64,000 bases of DNA from Seiridium cupressi (taxonomy: Eukaryota; Ascomycota; Sordariomycetes; Amphisphaeriales; Sporocadaceae): positions 248,001-312,000 of the forward strand of contig JARVKI010000003.1 in assembly GCA_036674765.1 (NCBI GenBank), written 5' to 3'. This document shows positions 13,086-23,536 of the stretch, one piece after another (positions within the stretch are counted from its first letter, which is position 1; each line of letters begins with the position of its first letter). The notes beneath the pieces were generated by a model, which worked only from the letters and a program-made list of their open reading frames with translations, did no database searches and was not told the DNA's origin. The position numbers and the translations under genes are program-made.

Positions 13086-16000
13086 CGTCGTAGAGGAGAA
13101 GCCGGCCGAGGATGACTTCTGGACCTCGATGGGCACGTCCAAAAAGGACAAGAAGAAGAAAAAGAAGGGCGTTGTCGAGGAGGAACCGCCTCGAGTGCCC
13201 ATGCCGCCGCCAGCGGAGCCAGAGCCCGAGCCAGAGCCCGAACCTGTCGTGGAGGAGAAGAAAGACGACGGCATCTGGGGCTTTTCGGCGGCGAAAAAGG
13301 ACAAGAAGAAGAAAAAGAAGGGCGTACTCGAGTCGCCGCCCCCAGAGCCGGAACCAGAGCCAATACCAGAGCCGGAGCCGGAGCCGGAGCCCGTCGTGGA
13401 GGAAAAGAAGGAAGAGGACGATATCTGGGGCTTTAGCGCCAGCACCAGCAAGAAGGACAAAAAGAAGAAGAAGAAGGGCGCTGTGGTCGAAGAACTGCCC
13501 AAGGAACCCGAGCCGGAACCAGAACCGATTGTGGAGGAAGTCCCGTAAGTTATTCACCGATTCTCGTGAACACGTGCTTGCAATTAGACACCGTCACGGC
13601 GTGAAACCATCAGGGGCTGGTGTCTGGTCCGCAAATCTTTCGTTACGACCTAACCCCTTTTTTGTCTCTGAATACTATTGCACATGCCCATGCCAATACA
13701 ACTATGACTGACAGAACTTTATGCAGCGAGCCCGTAGAGGAGAAGAAAGAGGAAGATGATATGTGGGGCTTCGGCACGAGCAAAAAGGACAAGAAAAAGA
13801 AAAAGGGCAAGGACGCGGAGCCAGAGCCGCCCCCACCGCCACCCCCGCCTGCTGCCCCGGAGCCGGAGCCTGAAGCTGACATCTGGGGCACCTCATCCCT
13901 GAAAAAGGACAAGAAGAAGAAGAAGAAGGGCAGCCTCTGGGACGACGACCTGCCCAAGGACCCGGAGCCCGTGCCCGAACGCGTCCCGGAGCCGGAGCCA
14001 GTTGTGGAGGAGGAGCCGGCTGCCCAGGACGACAGTGCCTGGAGCTTCTGGGGTGCCACCAAGAAGACGACCAAGACGAAGGGCAAGACCTCGAGCGCAC
14101 TCGTCGAGCTCGAGAAGGAGCCCGAGCCAATCCCCGAGCCCCCTCCGCCCGCGCCCGAAGCGCCGGGTGACGGCGGGGACGACGACTTCTGGACGAGTCT
14201 CGGGCCCAGCAAGAAGGACAAGAAGAAAAAGAAGAATGCCGATGGCAGTATCAAACCGGACGCGGTCGAGGAGCCCAAGGCCGATGATTTATGGGCCCTG
14301 TCAACATCCAAGAGTAAGTTCAGCAGAAACGAGCCGATCGAAGTCGACGGATCGCACATCAACGGGGTCAAGCCCGATTCTGTCTCATCGACTATGGACA
14401 GCAGCAAAGTCGACGATGACGAATGGCTCTTTGGTGGCGCGAGCGGCTCCAAGAACAAGAAGAAATCAAAGAAGAATGCATTGGCTGATCCTCCACCTCC
14501 AGCTCCTACCCCCCCGTCCATGGAAATGGACGAACCTGTCCCGGATCAGGAACTCGAGACGAATGTCTGGGGCGATGCTCCTAGCTCCAAGAAGTCCAAA
14601 TCGAAGGACAAGGACAAGGACGACAAAAAGAGCAAGGAAAAAGAGCCCAAATTGAGCAAGAAGGAACTCGAAAAGCTGGAGAAGGAAAAGAAAAAGGCCG
14701 AGAAGGAGCGGGCCAAGCAGGAAGCCAAGGAGGCGGAGGAGCAGGCCCAGCGCGAGGCGGACGAGCTCGCTGCCCGTGAGGCTGAAGAGGAGGCCCAACG
14801 AGTGGCCGACGAACTGGCTGCCAAGGAGGCCGAGGAACAAGCCGAGCGCGACCGTTTGGACGCCGAGGCCGCCGAGATCGCCCAGGAGGAAGAGGAGCTC
14901 GCTGCCCTGACGGCCAAGCAAGCCAAACGAAAGCTCCCCAAAAAGGACCAGGAGAGATTCAACCGCCTGACCGAGAGCGTCAACCGCCGTAACGCGGACA
15001 AGGCCGCGGATGAGGCCGACGAATTGGCAGCACAGGAAGCCCGGGAAGCGGAGGAGCTAGCTGCTCGCGAAGCCCAGGAGTTAGCTGACCAGGCAGAGCG
15101 TGAGCGTTTGGAAGCCGAGGAGGCCGCAGCCGCAGCCGCAGCCCTGTCGACGAAGAAGTCCAAGAAGAGCTCGAAATCCGACGACAAGAAGCTGCCCAAG
15201 TCCAAGTCCGGAAAGGAAAAGTCGATTTCGAAGGAGAAGGACGAGGCCGACAAGGTCGAGGATCTCCTGGATCTTGACAACATCGAACTTGACCCTGCCG
15301 AGGTCGAGGAGCTCTTATCGCCGGCGCCCAAGGATAAGTCCGACATTTTCTCCATGTGGGGTGCCGGCTCCTCAAAGAAGAAAGGTTCGTTGCCATTTTT
15401 GGCGCCATGCCCCAAACGTGCATGCTGCACCCCAGATTTGCCAAGATTAACTAATTCCGTTCGGCAGCATCCGAGATTAAAGATGCTGAGTCAAGCAGAA
15501 TTCTGGAAGATGCCACGCTCGACGGGGACGCGCTCTCGTCTTCCAAGGCTGACACGTCAATGAAGAAGAGCAAGAAGAGCGGTAGGATTGCTGACAAACT
15601 CAAGGCCTTTGAGGCGACACCAGACGGCGACCTAATCGACGCTTTGCCCCCTCCCCCGCCTCCGCCACCAGCACCATTTGAGGAGTTCGATACTAAGAAG
15701 AAGTCGAAATCAAAGTCCAAGGATGTGGATTTCCTCGACGACGATTACTTTTCGCACCGGAAGAGCAGGAGGAACGAGATACCGGGCAGTTTCCCCGTTG
15801 ACGACGAGGACGAGGACGAGATAATCGAGGTCGTCGAGATGTCGCCCAAGAAGAGCAAGAAGAGCAGCAAGAAGTCGCGCGAGGTGCCGCCCGAGGTGCC
15901 GCCTCCACCTCCAGCCGTGCCCGAAGTGCCCATGTCTCCCCCTCCGGAGACGGTCAAGTCTGGGAAGAAGGAGCGCGCCAAGATTCATCGCGACGGTGGC

Positions 16001-17587
16001 TCCTCGTGGGGCAACTGGTCGGCAACGCCCAAGAAGGAGGAGCGCAAATCATCCCACAAGCCCAAGTCCGAGGGCAAGCGCTCAAGGTCGGACAGAAAGG
16101 AGCGCGAAGAGAAGACTTCTTCCAAGGGCTCGTCTTCGGACAAGGCCGAGAGGCCAAAGGCGCCCGAAAGAGCGTCGTCCAACCTGTTCTCCCCCCGCAT
16201 ATCAAGCGTGTTCCAAAGCACACCGCCAGTGTCGCGCTCCATGTCTGCGCGTGAGAGGCGCTCCAGCAAGTCGGGCTCGCGCCGGCAGTCGTTCGACATG
16301 TCGGGTGGCCTGATGTCCCCTCCAGCAGAGGAGATGCCAGAGATGTCGTCAAAGGCCGCCAAGATTCTTGGCCTTGACAAGAGTGGCCGCAAGAGCAAGT
16401 CACGCCGCTCAGCCGAAGATGATGATATCGTCATGGTTGAGACTGCCGATGCCACTCCTAGTCCCGAGAAGTCGTCGCGCAAGAAGTCTCGGTCCAAGGC
16501 CGCTGACGACGACATCGTTATGGTCGATGCTGATGATGGTCCTCCCGATGCCACACCTCTCAAGCGCTCGAATTCGAGCGCCAAGAAGGGGATATCTGGT
16601 CTTTTTGGTGGTCTGATGTCCAACACACCTCGATCTGACCTTCGTCCAGAGACGCGTCGCCGCAATACATACCACACTACCGATGATGAAGGCGGTCGAC
16701 CTGATAAGAGAGCTCGGCGGTCGGTGCGCGATGGCGATGCCGAAGATCCCGAAGCAGAGGCGCGCCGCGCTGCTCGACGTGCAAAGCGAGCGGAGGAGAA
16801 GGCCGCAGGGAAAGAGGCCGAAGAGGCGGCGCGTGTTGCTAAGGAAGAGGCTCGCCGCGAGCGTCGCCGACGTCAAGAAGAGGCGGATGAAACTCGGAGA
16901 CAGGCGGAACGGGAGGCCAGACGAGCTGAGCGTCGTGCTGCCCGAAAAGCGGAAGAGGAACGTTTTGCTGCCGAGGCTGACGCTGCCCGAGAAGCAGAGC
17001 GTGCCGAACGTCGCCGTTCGCGCAAAGAGGCTGCTGCTTCTGCTGCTGAAGGAGTTGATGCTGAACCGCGGCGCTCTGCTCGAGACGATCGCCGCAAGTC
17101 TCGCCAAGTCGGCGAGTCAGAGGACGAGGAGGCGCGCAAGAGGCGTCGCGAAGCTCGACGTGCGGCCCGTGCTGCCGAGGAGGAGAAAGTTAGTCGTCGA
17201 CGATCGACACCCCCAGATGAGTATGTCTACACACCGAGGCCCAAGGATAGCCATAAGCGGCCAGCTTGGCCACACTCTGGCACCTCGTCCTGGGTGAAAG
17301 AACACTCGGATGCTGGCCCTCCGCCCGACGATGGGCCTGCCACTGACGCTCCACCCGCGACTGACGATGATGAAGCTCGCCGAGCTGCTCGCCGAGCTCG
17401 TCGCAGGTCAAAGTACGAGGATGGCAGTGCCGATATGGACGATGATAGACGTCGTAGGGCACGCCGCGAAGAACGTGAACGCCGACGAGGCGGCTCGGAC
17501 GGGAGTGGCGAGAAGCAGCGCGAGTCTGTGTTCATGGACACAACCCCACGAAGCAGTTGGTGGAAGAAGCTGACGGGTGGTGGTTGA
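10857..17587 (+). CDS. Giant modular Trp/poly-Lys/Glu-Pro repeat protein (unknown function)
   Basis: I do not recognise the family. The proposed exons are 10857-11990 plus base 11991, 12056-12378, 12745-13544, 13727-15384 and 15468-17587. Phases match across all four introns (64, 366, 182 and 83 bp) and the sum is 2,011 residues. The start ATG has a strong context (CCACCATGG). An in-frame ATG at 10,536 could add 107 residues. About the first two thirds is a tandem array of roughly 22 modules: an acidic Glu-Pro linker, then Asp-Asp-x-Trp-Gly, then a short Ser/Thr/Gly stretch, then a basic block such as KKDKKKKK. After that comes an Ala/Glu/Arg-rich region (14.6-15.1 kb), likely charged helix or coiled coil, then Lys/Ser-rich sequence with a poly-Pro run, an Arg/Ala/Glu-rich helix (16.7-17.2 kb), and a tail ending SSWWKKLTGGG. 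No membrane segment or enzyme motif is visible. It is likely an intrinsically disordered scaffold or tether. A relation to giant fungal tethers such as leashin is possible but I see no diagnostic match. Confidence 0.82.
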
Positions 17588-18713
17588 TTGATGGGAAGTT
17601 GAAATGTATGTCGGATATGTGTTGAACCCTTCTGGGCATAATCCTCCCCACGTCTTGTCTTGTTTTCGGGTTGGGTAGCGGTTGGGCTGATAGAAAGGGG
17701 TGGGATGGATGGAAGGTGGTGTTTGTCTGGGTTTGGTCTTGATTGGCCGGGACGAGTTTTTGTCCACTTGGAGCAAGGTTGCATATCTCATACCCTCTTG
17801 TGATAGTTTTTCTCCCCTTTCCTTCCCTGCATTGGATGGTGCGATTCCTTGTCATTGTACTCATCCCAACGGCGTGGAATGGCTTCTTTTTGCTTGGTGG
17901 GTACGAGATATGGATTGGATGTCATGTAATGGTGTCGAGCTGTCGGTGTGGTGGGATGCGGGATTCATTCTGCCATGTGTTCACACCAACCCGAATTGTC
18001 GTTTTGATTTGATGAGCATACACATATATATACCCCCCGTTTTCAGGCCAAGCGAGCGAGTGAGTCAGTGCGTGAGTGTGTTTGGATACATTAGCTAGTC
18101 CTATATCGTTATCTGGTCTTGAACGGCGAGCGAACAGAAAATGAGAAGATGCTATCTATCTGCAGCCCCCATGTGGCAATGATTCCAAGCTCGGAAACCT
18201 GTATGATGGAATATCTCAATTCTTGTTTTTGACTTGGCATTATACTGACCCTGATTTCTACATAATGATAGTTCTTGGCGACTGCCGATTCTTTGTTTGG
18301 GTCCAGTTTTGGCCAAAGCTTCGAGCCGGGGACTAGCACTAGGTCGCCAAGATATCGACGGCCAGGTTGGGTCTTCACTGCCCGAGTGGTCAGAGCTGGA
18401 GGGGCATTGGGGGACCGACCCATTTTGCAGCCCTGTTGAGTCTGGTGCAAGCGCGAGGGCCCTGGTTGTAGCTACTAGCTACGCCATAGCTGCTAGTGAA
18501 TTGCCCTGCCTTGCTTTCGGGTCTGGGGTCGTAAAATCTTGGTGATGTCTCGTCTCGTCTCGCCTCACCTCACCTCACCTCACCCACCAACGCACTTTTC
18601 CTTTCAGCGGTGTGGGTAGACGCAGGAATCCTCGACCAGGCAACGGCTGGAAATCACTTTTGCTCCTCTTAAATGCCATTTGACTGCCGAATCACCAAGC
18701 AATTCAGTTGAAT
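17588..18713. other. 3' flank of repeat gene and intergenic DNA
   Basis: No gene is supported. The beginning should hold the 3' untranslated region of the charged-repeat gene. A pentanucleotide-like tract of GTCTC and CTCAC units lies at 18,546-18,585. Short ORFs at 17.7-18.1 kb are unsupported. Confidence 0.5.
18546..18585 (+). repeat. Short pentanucleotide tract (GTCTC then CTCAC units)
   Basis: Three GTCTC-type units are followed by about five CTCAC-type units. It is a low-complexity tract about 130 bp upstream of the tRNA-like gene, with no inferred function. Confidence 0.85.
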
Positions 18714-18802
18714 GCGCCTATGGGCTAGAAGTTAAGCTGCTTCCCTCCCAATAAACATTGGCTTTCAGGAAGAGATCGTGGGTGCAAATCCCTCTAGGCG
18801 CA
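18714..18802 (+). tRNA. tRNA-Gly(CCC)-like gene with 16-nt intron
   Basis: A perfect 7-bp acceptor stem is formed by GCGCCTA (18,714-18,720) and TAGGCGC (18,795-18,801), with A as discriminator. The D stem is GGCT/AGCT and the anticodon stem is CTTCC/GGAAG. The loop is CT-CCC-A plus A, split after position 37 by a 16-nt intron (18,751-18,766), the canonical place for eukaryotic tRNA introns. The mature length would be 73 nt. Six Ts at 18,804-18,809 provide a pol III terminator. Oddities: the T loop is TGCAAAT instead of TTCAAAT, the T stem has one mismatch, and the D loop lacks a clear GG pair. It could therefore be a divergent or decaying copy. Confidence 0.7.
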
Positions 18803-19319
18803 CTTTTTTGTAGGTCTTCTGTTCAATCTCTGAAAGGCAACTCTTTTTTTTTTTTTTTTTTTTTTCATTTATTAATATTTTCATCAGCAGCTTCTTTTGA
18901 CACAAATCGTCAGGTTCTTTGCTTAGCTAGTGTCTATCCAACGGGTGCTCCTTTTGCAGGCCGAGTCCACCCACTGTCACCAGGACGGGGAGTTCTTGGT
19001 TTGAGGCTTCTAGATCCCAGATGCTCCTCCTCACGCGGAATACCTCGGGTCTAGGAGACAAAGAGTTTCAGCTGCCCTTGATGATATACTGAGGGGCAAC
19101 GCCCCCCATTGTTTTGGACAGCAGATACCAGAGGACCCCAATGGTCCTCCTCAATGGACTTGCCGTAAGACTCCTGTCCCTCTGTAACAAATTTCATTGT
19201 TCGAATCGACTAATGAATACATGCTGCCTGTAGCCCCTTCTCGACGTTCATGTTGCAAAAGAGCGTCTATTCGCTTTGGCACCATTCGCATACCTACTAT
19301 AGATTCCATTTTCGACAAC
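18803..19319. other. Intergenic, with 22-T homopolymer
   Basis: It contains the pol III terminator of the tRNA-like gene and a run of 22 Ts at 18,844-18,865. Nothing else is recognised before the small ORF at 19,320. Confidence 0.5.
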
Positions 19320-19529
19320 ATGTGCTACTCGGAGCTCTTGACCAAGATTTGCGAATCATGCAATCGGCCCAGGGCCTTTCAGAAACTATACGAGCACAAG
19401 TGCTTTGAAGTGCTCAAGCTCGACAAGGGCTTTGGAAGGTGCGGCAGGAAGGATGGACCTTATCCGAGCAGAGCGGTTAAGGGGCTCTGCCCGGATTGTA
19501 AGCAGTCCAAGGAGTTGGGCTTGACTTGA
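19320..19529 (+). CDS. Small cysteine-rich protein, 69 residues (hypothetical)
   Basis: A single-exon ORF starting at an ATG; an upstream in-frame extension exists from 19,197. The protein has seven Cys at residues 2, 11, 14, 28, 41, 57 and 60. They include two CxxC pairs (CESC and CPDC) that could form a small zinc-binding site. It has many Lys/Arg residues and no signal peptide, so it does not look like a secreted effector. I do not recognise the family. The chance of a spurious ORF is real given its length, but the paired cysteines and clean initiator favour a gene. Confidence 0.5.
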   Translation: MCYSELLTKICESCNRPRAFQKLYEHKCFEVLKLDKGFGRCGRKDGPYPSRAVKGLCPDCKQSKELGLT

Positions 19530-21365
19530 AGCTTGACATAGACCATACATACATCATAAAGATGATACGAGCACATCAAAAGGAACATAGAGGCACGCGG
19601 GCCGCCCACGGTTCTCGTCTGGCTGGTCAGTGAAGGCCGCTTCATCTTCGCGGCACTGGGAAGCACCTTCTGCCATTACTGTTGACTGCGATATCACCAG
19701 GCATATGGCACGTGAGTTGATGCAGGGGATGACATGCAGCTGTCAAGAATGCTGCTATAACCTAAATATTCGCCCAACGTCAAACACGTTCCAGGAGCCA
19801 AAACCCAATCTTTGATCTTTCACCTTAACCTTATTTATTGTTTTGCAGTGACATGTCCTAAATCGGGGTACTGACCTCGCGTAGAGTTCCCACCGGCACT
19901 GGCACCGATCCAGCGGCCCGCCTCACAGCGCCAAAAGCCACTTCTTCGCCCTACGCTCTAGCAGCACAGACAGCGACGTGCACCATGACATTGTAGGACC
20001 CAAGTGGGGGCCAGAGATTTGGGTCGCCTTACTTCCGATCTACGCAATTCACGGTGCCCATGGCTAAAATTGACTAACTAAAAAACTTGTCAAAGCTTAA
20101 GTCGTTGTGTGTCCGAGCTTTAAAACCGTCGTCTTATTTAGAAAGGTACAGTGTATAAGTAATATTGCCGTGCCCCGGTGTCATTAGATCAAAAGCAAGC
20201 TAGGAAGTCGAAAAGCCTTACCATGGCAGAGTCAAGTCTACGGTCAAAATGATGTGTCTTCCCACAATTGACAGGTCTTGGTGTATTTTGTATGCGGGCT
20301 ATTGATCCATCCGAAATGCAGACAAGCCTGAAGCTGGTTACTAAAGATTCTTGTTTCTATCTTGGTTCGGTGAGCTTCTTTGACATCCACAACGAGGCAC
20401 GTAGATAAGTCCTCCTAGGCAACACACTATAAAATTGACTGAACTTCAAGTCTACTCTCCAAGGACGTGATATTGTCGGGTTCTTGGAACTGCCCTCTAT
20501 ATGAAAGATTCGGGTATTGACACTCAACGGGGTTTTGTCTGTGAGGGCCGATTCTCTGGCTGGACGTACTGTCCTCACGAGCGCTGTTGTCGGTCATCGA
20601 GGAAGATTTACATGCACCCAGTCTTGGCATGAACCATACAGCTGCCCAATAATGCCTGTGCTTGACATTGCGCCTGAATACCTTACAGATCGTATCAGCA
20701 GGAACACGAAATCAACAAACGGTAGTCAATGCGCTGCCATGGTTACACCATGACAGCCTCAAAGATGCTGCTCCCTTTGATTGGTGTTAATTTGCGACTG
20801 CAAACACAAGTGTCCAGCATGGCTCAATATTCACACTAATCCTGGGCAAAGGGCTGTGGCTTCCAAAAGAGCTGCAACTCTAGCGTGATCCACCAATCCC
20901 TTGCTCATACCCATCACGATATCTCAGTTCACTCGATCTTCATCCAATGATGCTATCTCTATTAGGGCCCGGGCACTTGTTGTCCCAAATTTGCGTAATT
21001 TCAAAGTCCGGAGCACCTTGAGCAGCCGCCCGAGGTTAGGCCAATTTGCGGTTTCCTACTCGAAGACGTAGAGCAACCAGTGAAAAGAGAAAAGAGAAAT
21101 ACCCCCACATGGCTGCCTAGAGATATATCCCTCTTATGAGTGTACTGGGGGAGGTTCATCAAGCGCCAGGCGGTGGCCCTAGGCATCAGGACTGACCAAT
21201 TAATTGTTCATATCTCAACACATAAACCCTCCTCTTCCCGTGCAGCCTTTTCCTTCAACAACTCAACTCGACCACTCCCACCCTCTTCAAAATCCATTCC
21301 TCATCTAAACATCATCTGCCATCTAGCCCAATCTTCCCCTGCAACGACCGGACATCATGTAGGGC
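19530..21365. other. Gene-free region, with leader of the next gene
   Basis: No coding gene, tRNA or repeat is supported. Around 21,220-21,350 the plus strand becomes rich in C and T (TTCC, CCTC runs). This fits a fungal promoter or 5' leader for the gene starting at 21,366. Confidence 0.5.
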
Positions 21366-22294
21366 ATGAAACCAGTCAAAAAGGACAAGGAAGCTCGAAA
21401 GCTTATCCGCAAGAAGACCAAGGCATGGTTCCGCGATGCCCCCATTGACGACAGAGATCGTGCTCTCATCAATGCTCAGCGCGTCTCTTTCGTCGAGTAT
21501 GGCCAAGCGAGCTACCTTCGCAAGGTCGTAAGTGCTTCTTTCCCCTCTTCCTTGGCGTGGCCATGTATTGATAGTCTCCCCAGTATCATTTGAAGCGTGG
21601 TCAGCAGACCTTCAACGAGGTAAGGCAACACCGGCACACATAACAACAGCACATTCTTCGTGTGCACTTCGCATCCCAAACTGACAATCTTGTAGCACAC
21701 GTGGACTGTAGAGAACGACCTGATCTGCAAGTCTCTCGTGGAGTCCGCTGGTGCCACCCTCGTTGGCTTCCCCGCTGGTCCTGCTCGTCCCAACGAGTAC
21801 GCTTCCATGACCAGTAAGTGACTAAAGGCTCGCTAGGCCAATTGAAAGCATCTAACCCAGCGGTATAGTCAATGTCAACATCAAGTGTCCGGCTGGAGGC
21901 GAGTTTAAGTGGGGCTTCCTGTCAACTCAGCCAGGTTACATTCGCATCTTCAAGGGACCTGCTATCACTTGTAAAGATCATCCATGGGACGCGATGATCC
22001 TTCGTGATTGCTGCCCCAACACTGACAGCATGATTGGAACCACCGACATCTCATCTCGCAAAGGGGACATCCTCCTCATGAAGATGTGTGAGGATTTCGA
22101 CTGTAAGTGCTCTTCTTGCCTTGCACAATCTTAGCACTCCATACTCACCAGCGTCGCCAGATCCCTGGGTCGTCATCGCCATCAAGGACTCTGGCCCTGC
22201 TTCCGATAAGCCGCAACACTCCTGCTTGGACACTGACCACTGCGGCTGTGTGTTCGAAGCCCCTTGTCCGCCTAGCCAGAACACCTCCACCTAA
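21366..22294 (+). CDS. Five-exon orphan gene, 227 residues
   Basis: Exons are 21366-21527, 21584-21619, 21696-21813, 21869-22102 and 22161-22294. The introns are 56, 76, 55 and 58 bp; all four have GTAAG-type donors and all phases fit, which strongly supports a real gene. The N-terminus is basic (MKPVKKDKEARKLIRKKTKA). The middle has a GGEFKWGFLSTQPGYIRIF-like beta-rich stretch. The C-terminal third is rich in cysteine (CCP, HSCLDTDHCGC, APCPP). No signal peptide, membrane segment or known catalytic motif is seen. I do not recognise the family and assign no function. The 36-bp second exon makes automated annotation likely to fail here. Confidence 0.78.
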
Positions 22295-23536
22295 CTGCCT
22301 GCTGAAGGTTCCGCAGATCCTATGGCCGTTGATTGAAATGGCAACTCGTGGCCCCGTACCCAAGGACGCGGTTCTGGTACGAATGTGTGTTTGGTCATAC
22401 TTGTGCGAGAGATGATCGCTTTACGACCCGAGTCATCAATGGTGGCGTGTTATGTTTGGCGGCACCATATCCGATGGTCCGATGTGTCCTTGCTCTGGCA
22501 GAATCTGAGAATAGCAATCGGTCTGTACGTAGATCAGTACGATACTAAATAAGATGAATCGGCTTTGAGAGATCATTTTGGCACTCTTTTTCCGCTTTGG
22601 CTGTTACTACCCAGTCTGATTACCCAAGTATCATCTTTGCATCTAGCAACGACTGGTTTCTGTTAGTTCTACGTTGTATTGTAATACGTGGGCAAACTTG
22701 ACTCTTCTCGCCCCAGATACCACGAGGTATCATCTTGCGGGGATGTGCTCGTCTAGAGCTAAATGGTTGCCAAGTATTGTGAGCACACCATAAATGCTCC
22801 CTGAATTTTGTCGGGGATGGGACGCTCCCAGTGATTCTGGGGGAGCGGGCCTGACTGATCTTGACTTGTGAAGAACACATACTTTGATGGTCGTGCTTAA
22901 TTGGCATGATGAATGTATCAGATCTGTCATTGCAAGTGTTTACATGGTTCGTGCCATTTAGTATACGCCCATTGTTACGAACTAAACTAAACTAGGCTGC
23001 TAGTACAAGATACCATCTACCACCAGCCAGTACTCACTCTCCGCATGTTTATTTCTATTCTTGTCACCGTTGGAGGGCGCATAGATGCAATGCGAAGTTG
23101 ACAATGAATAGAAAAGCTCGTTGTTGGAACGGGGGTATATTGCTTAGGTCAACACCACTCAAGAAGGGAGCGCGACTCCACTACATAAGAATTACATAAG
23201 AACTGCTTCATGGCATCTGCTATTACTGGGTATACGGCAGCATCTCTCTAGGTGGGCATCGTCTAGAAGATACCTATCCTCAAGCCTCCTGGATTCGAAT
23301 CATGCTCATTGCTAAGCCATGTTCTACTACCCACTCGCACCACTAATCTTTATCGCGTCGATGATACTCGTTCTTGCAATTCCCGGAAGCTCTGATCTTG
23401 TTCCAATGTCCGACGCGGCACTGATCTACAATCTCCCCCCCTGGTTTGTAGGTTCATTGAACACAATTACACCGAGTTCCTCAGCTGGATAGGAAAGAAA
23501 ACCCCACGAAAAAAAATCACTGGTTTGGCTCTGCCC
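22295..23536. other. Intergenic between convergent genes
   Basis: This contains the 3' flanks of the orphan gene (+) and the patatin-domain gene (-). No coding gene is supported. A tRNA-like B-box sequence near 23,290 lacks a full cloverleaf. Confidence 0.5.

Noticed and set aside
10895..15430. Very long minus-strand ORFs opposite the repeat gene (for example 10,895-12,169, 12,723-13,502 and 14,546-15,430)
   Set aside because: They are antisense shadows of Lys/Glu/Pro-rich codons (poly-Phe/Leu/Ser translation), with no start context or splice structure of their own.
23255..23315. tRNA-like fragment with GGATTCGAATC B-box
   Set aside because: The stretch between possible acceptor halves is only about 50 nt, too short for a tRNA, so at most it is a fragment.
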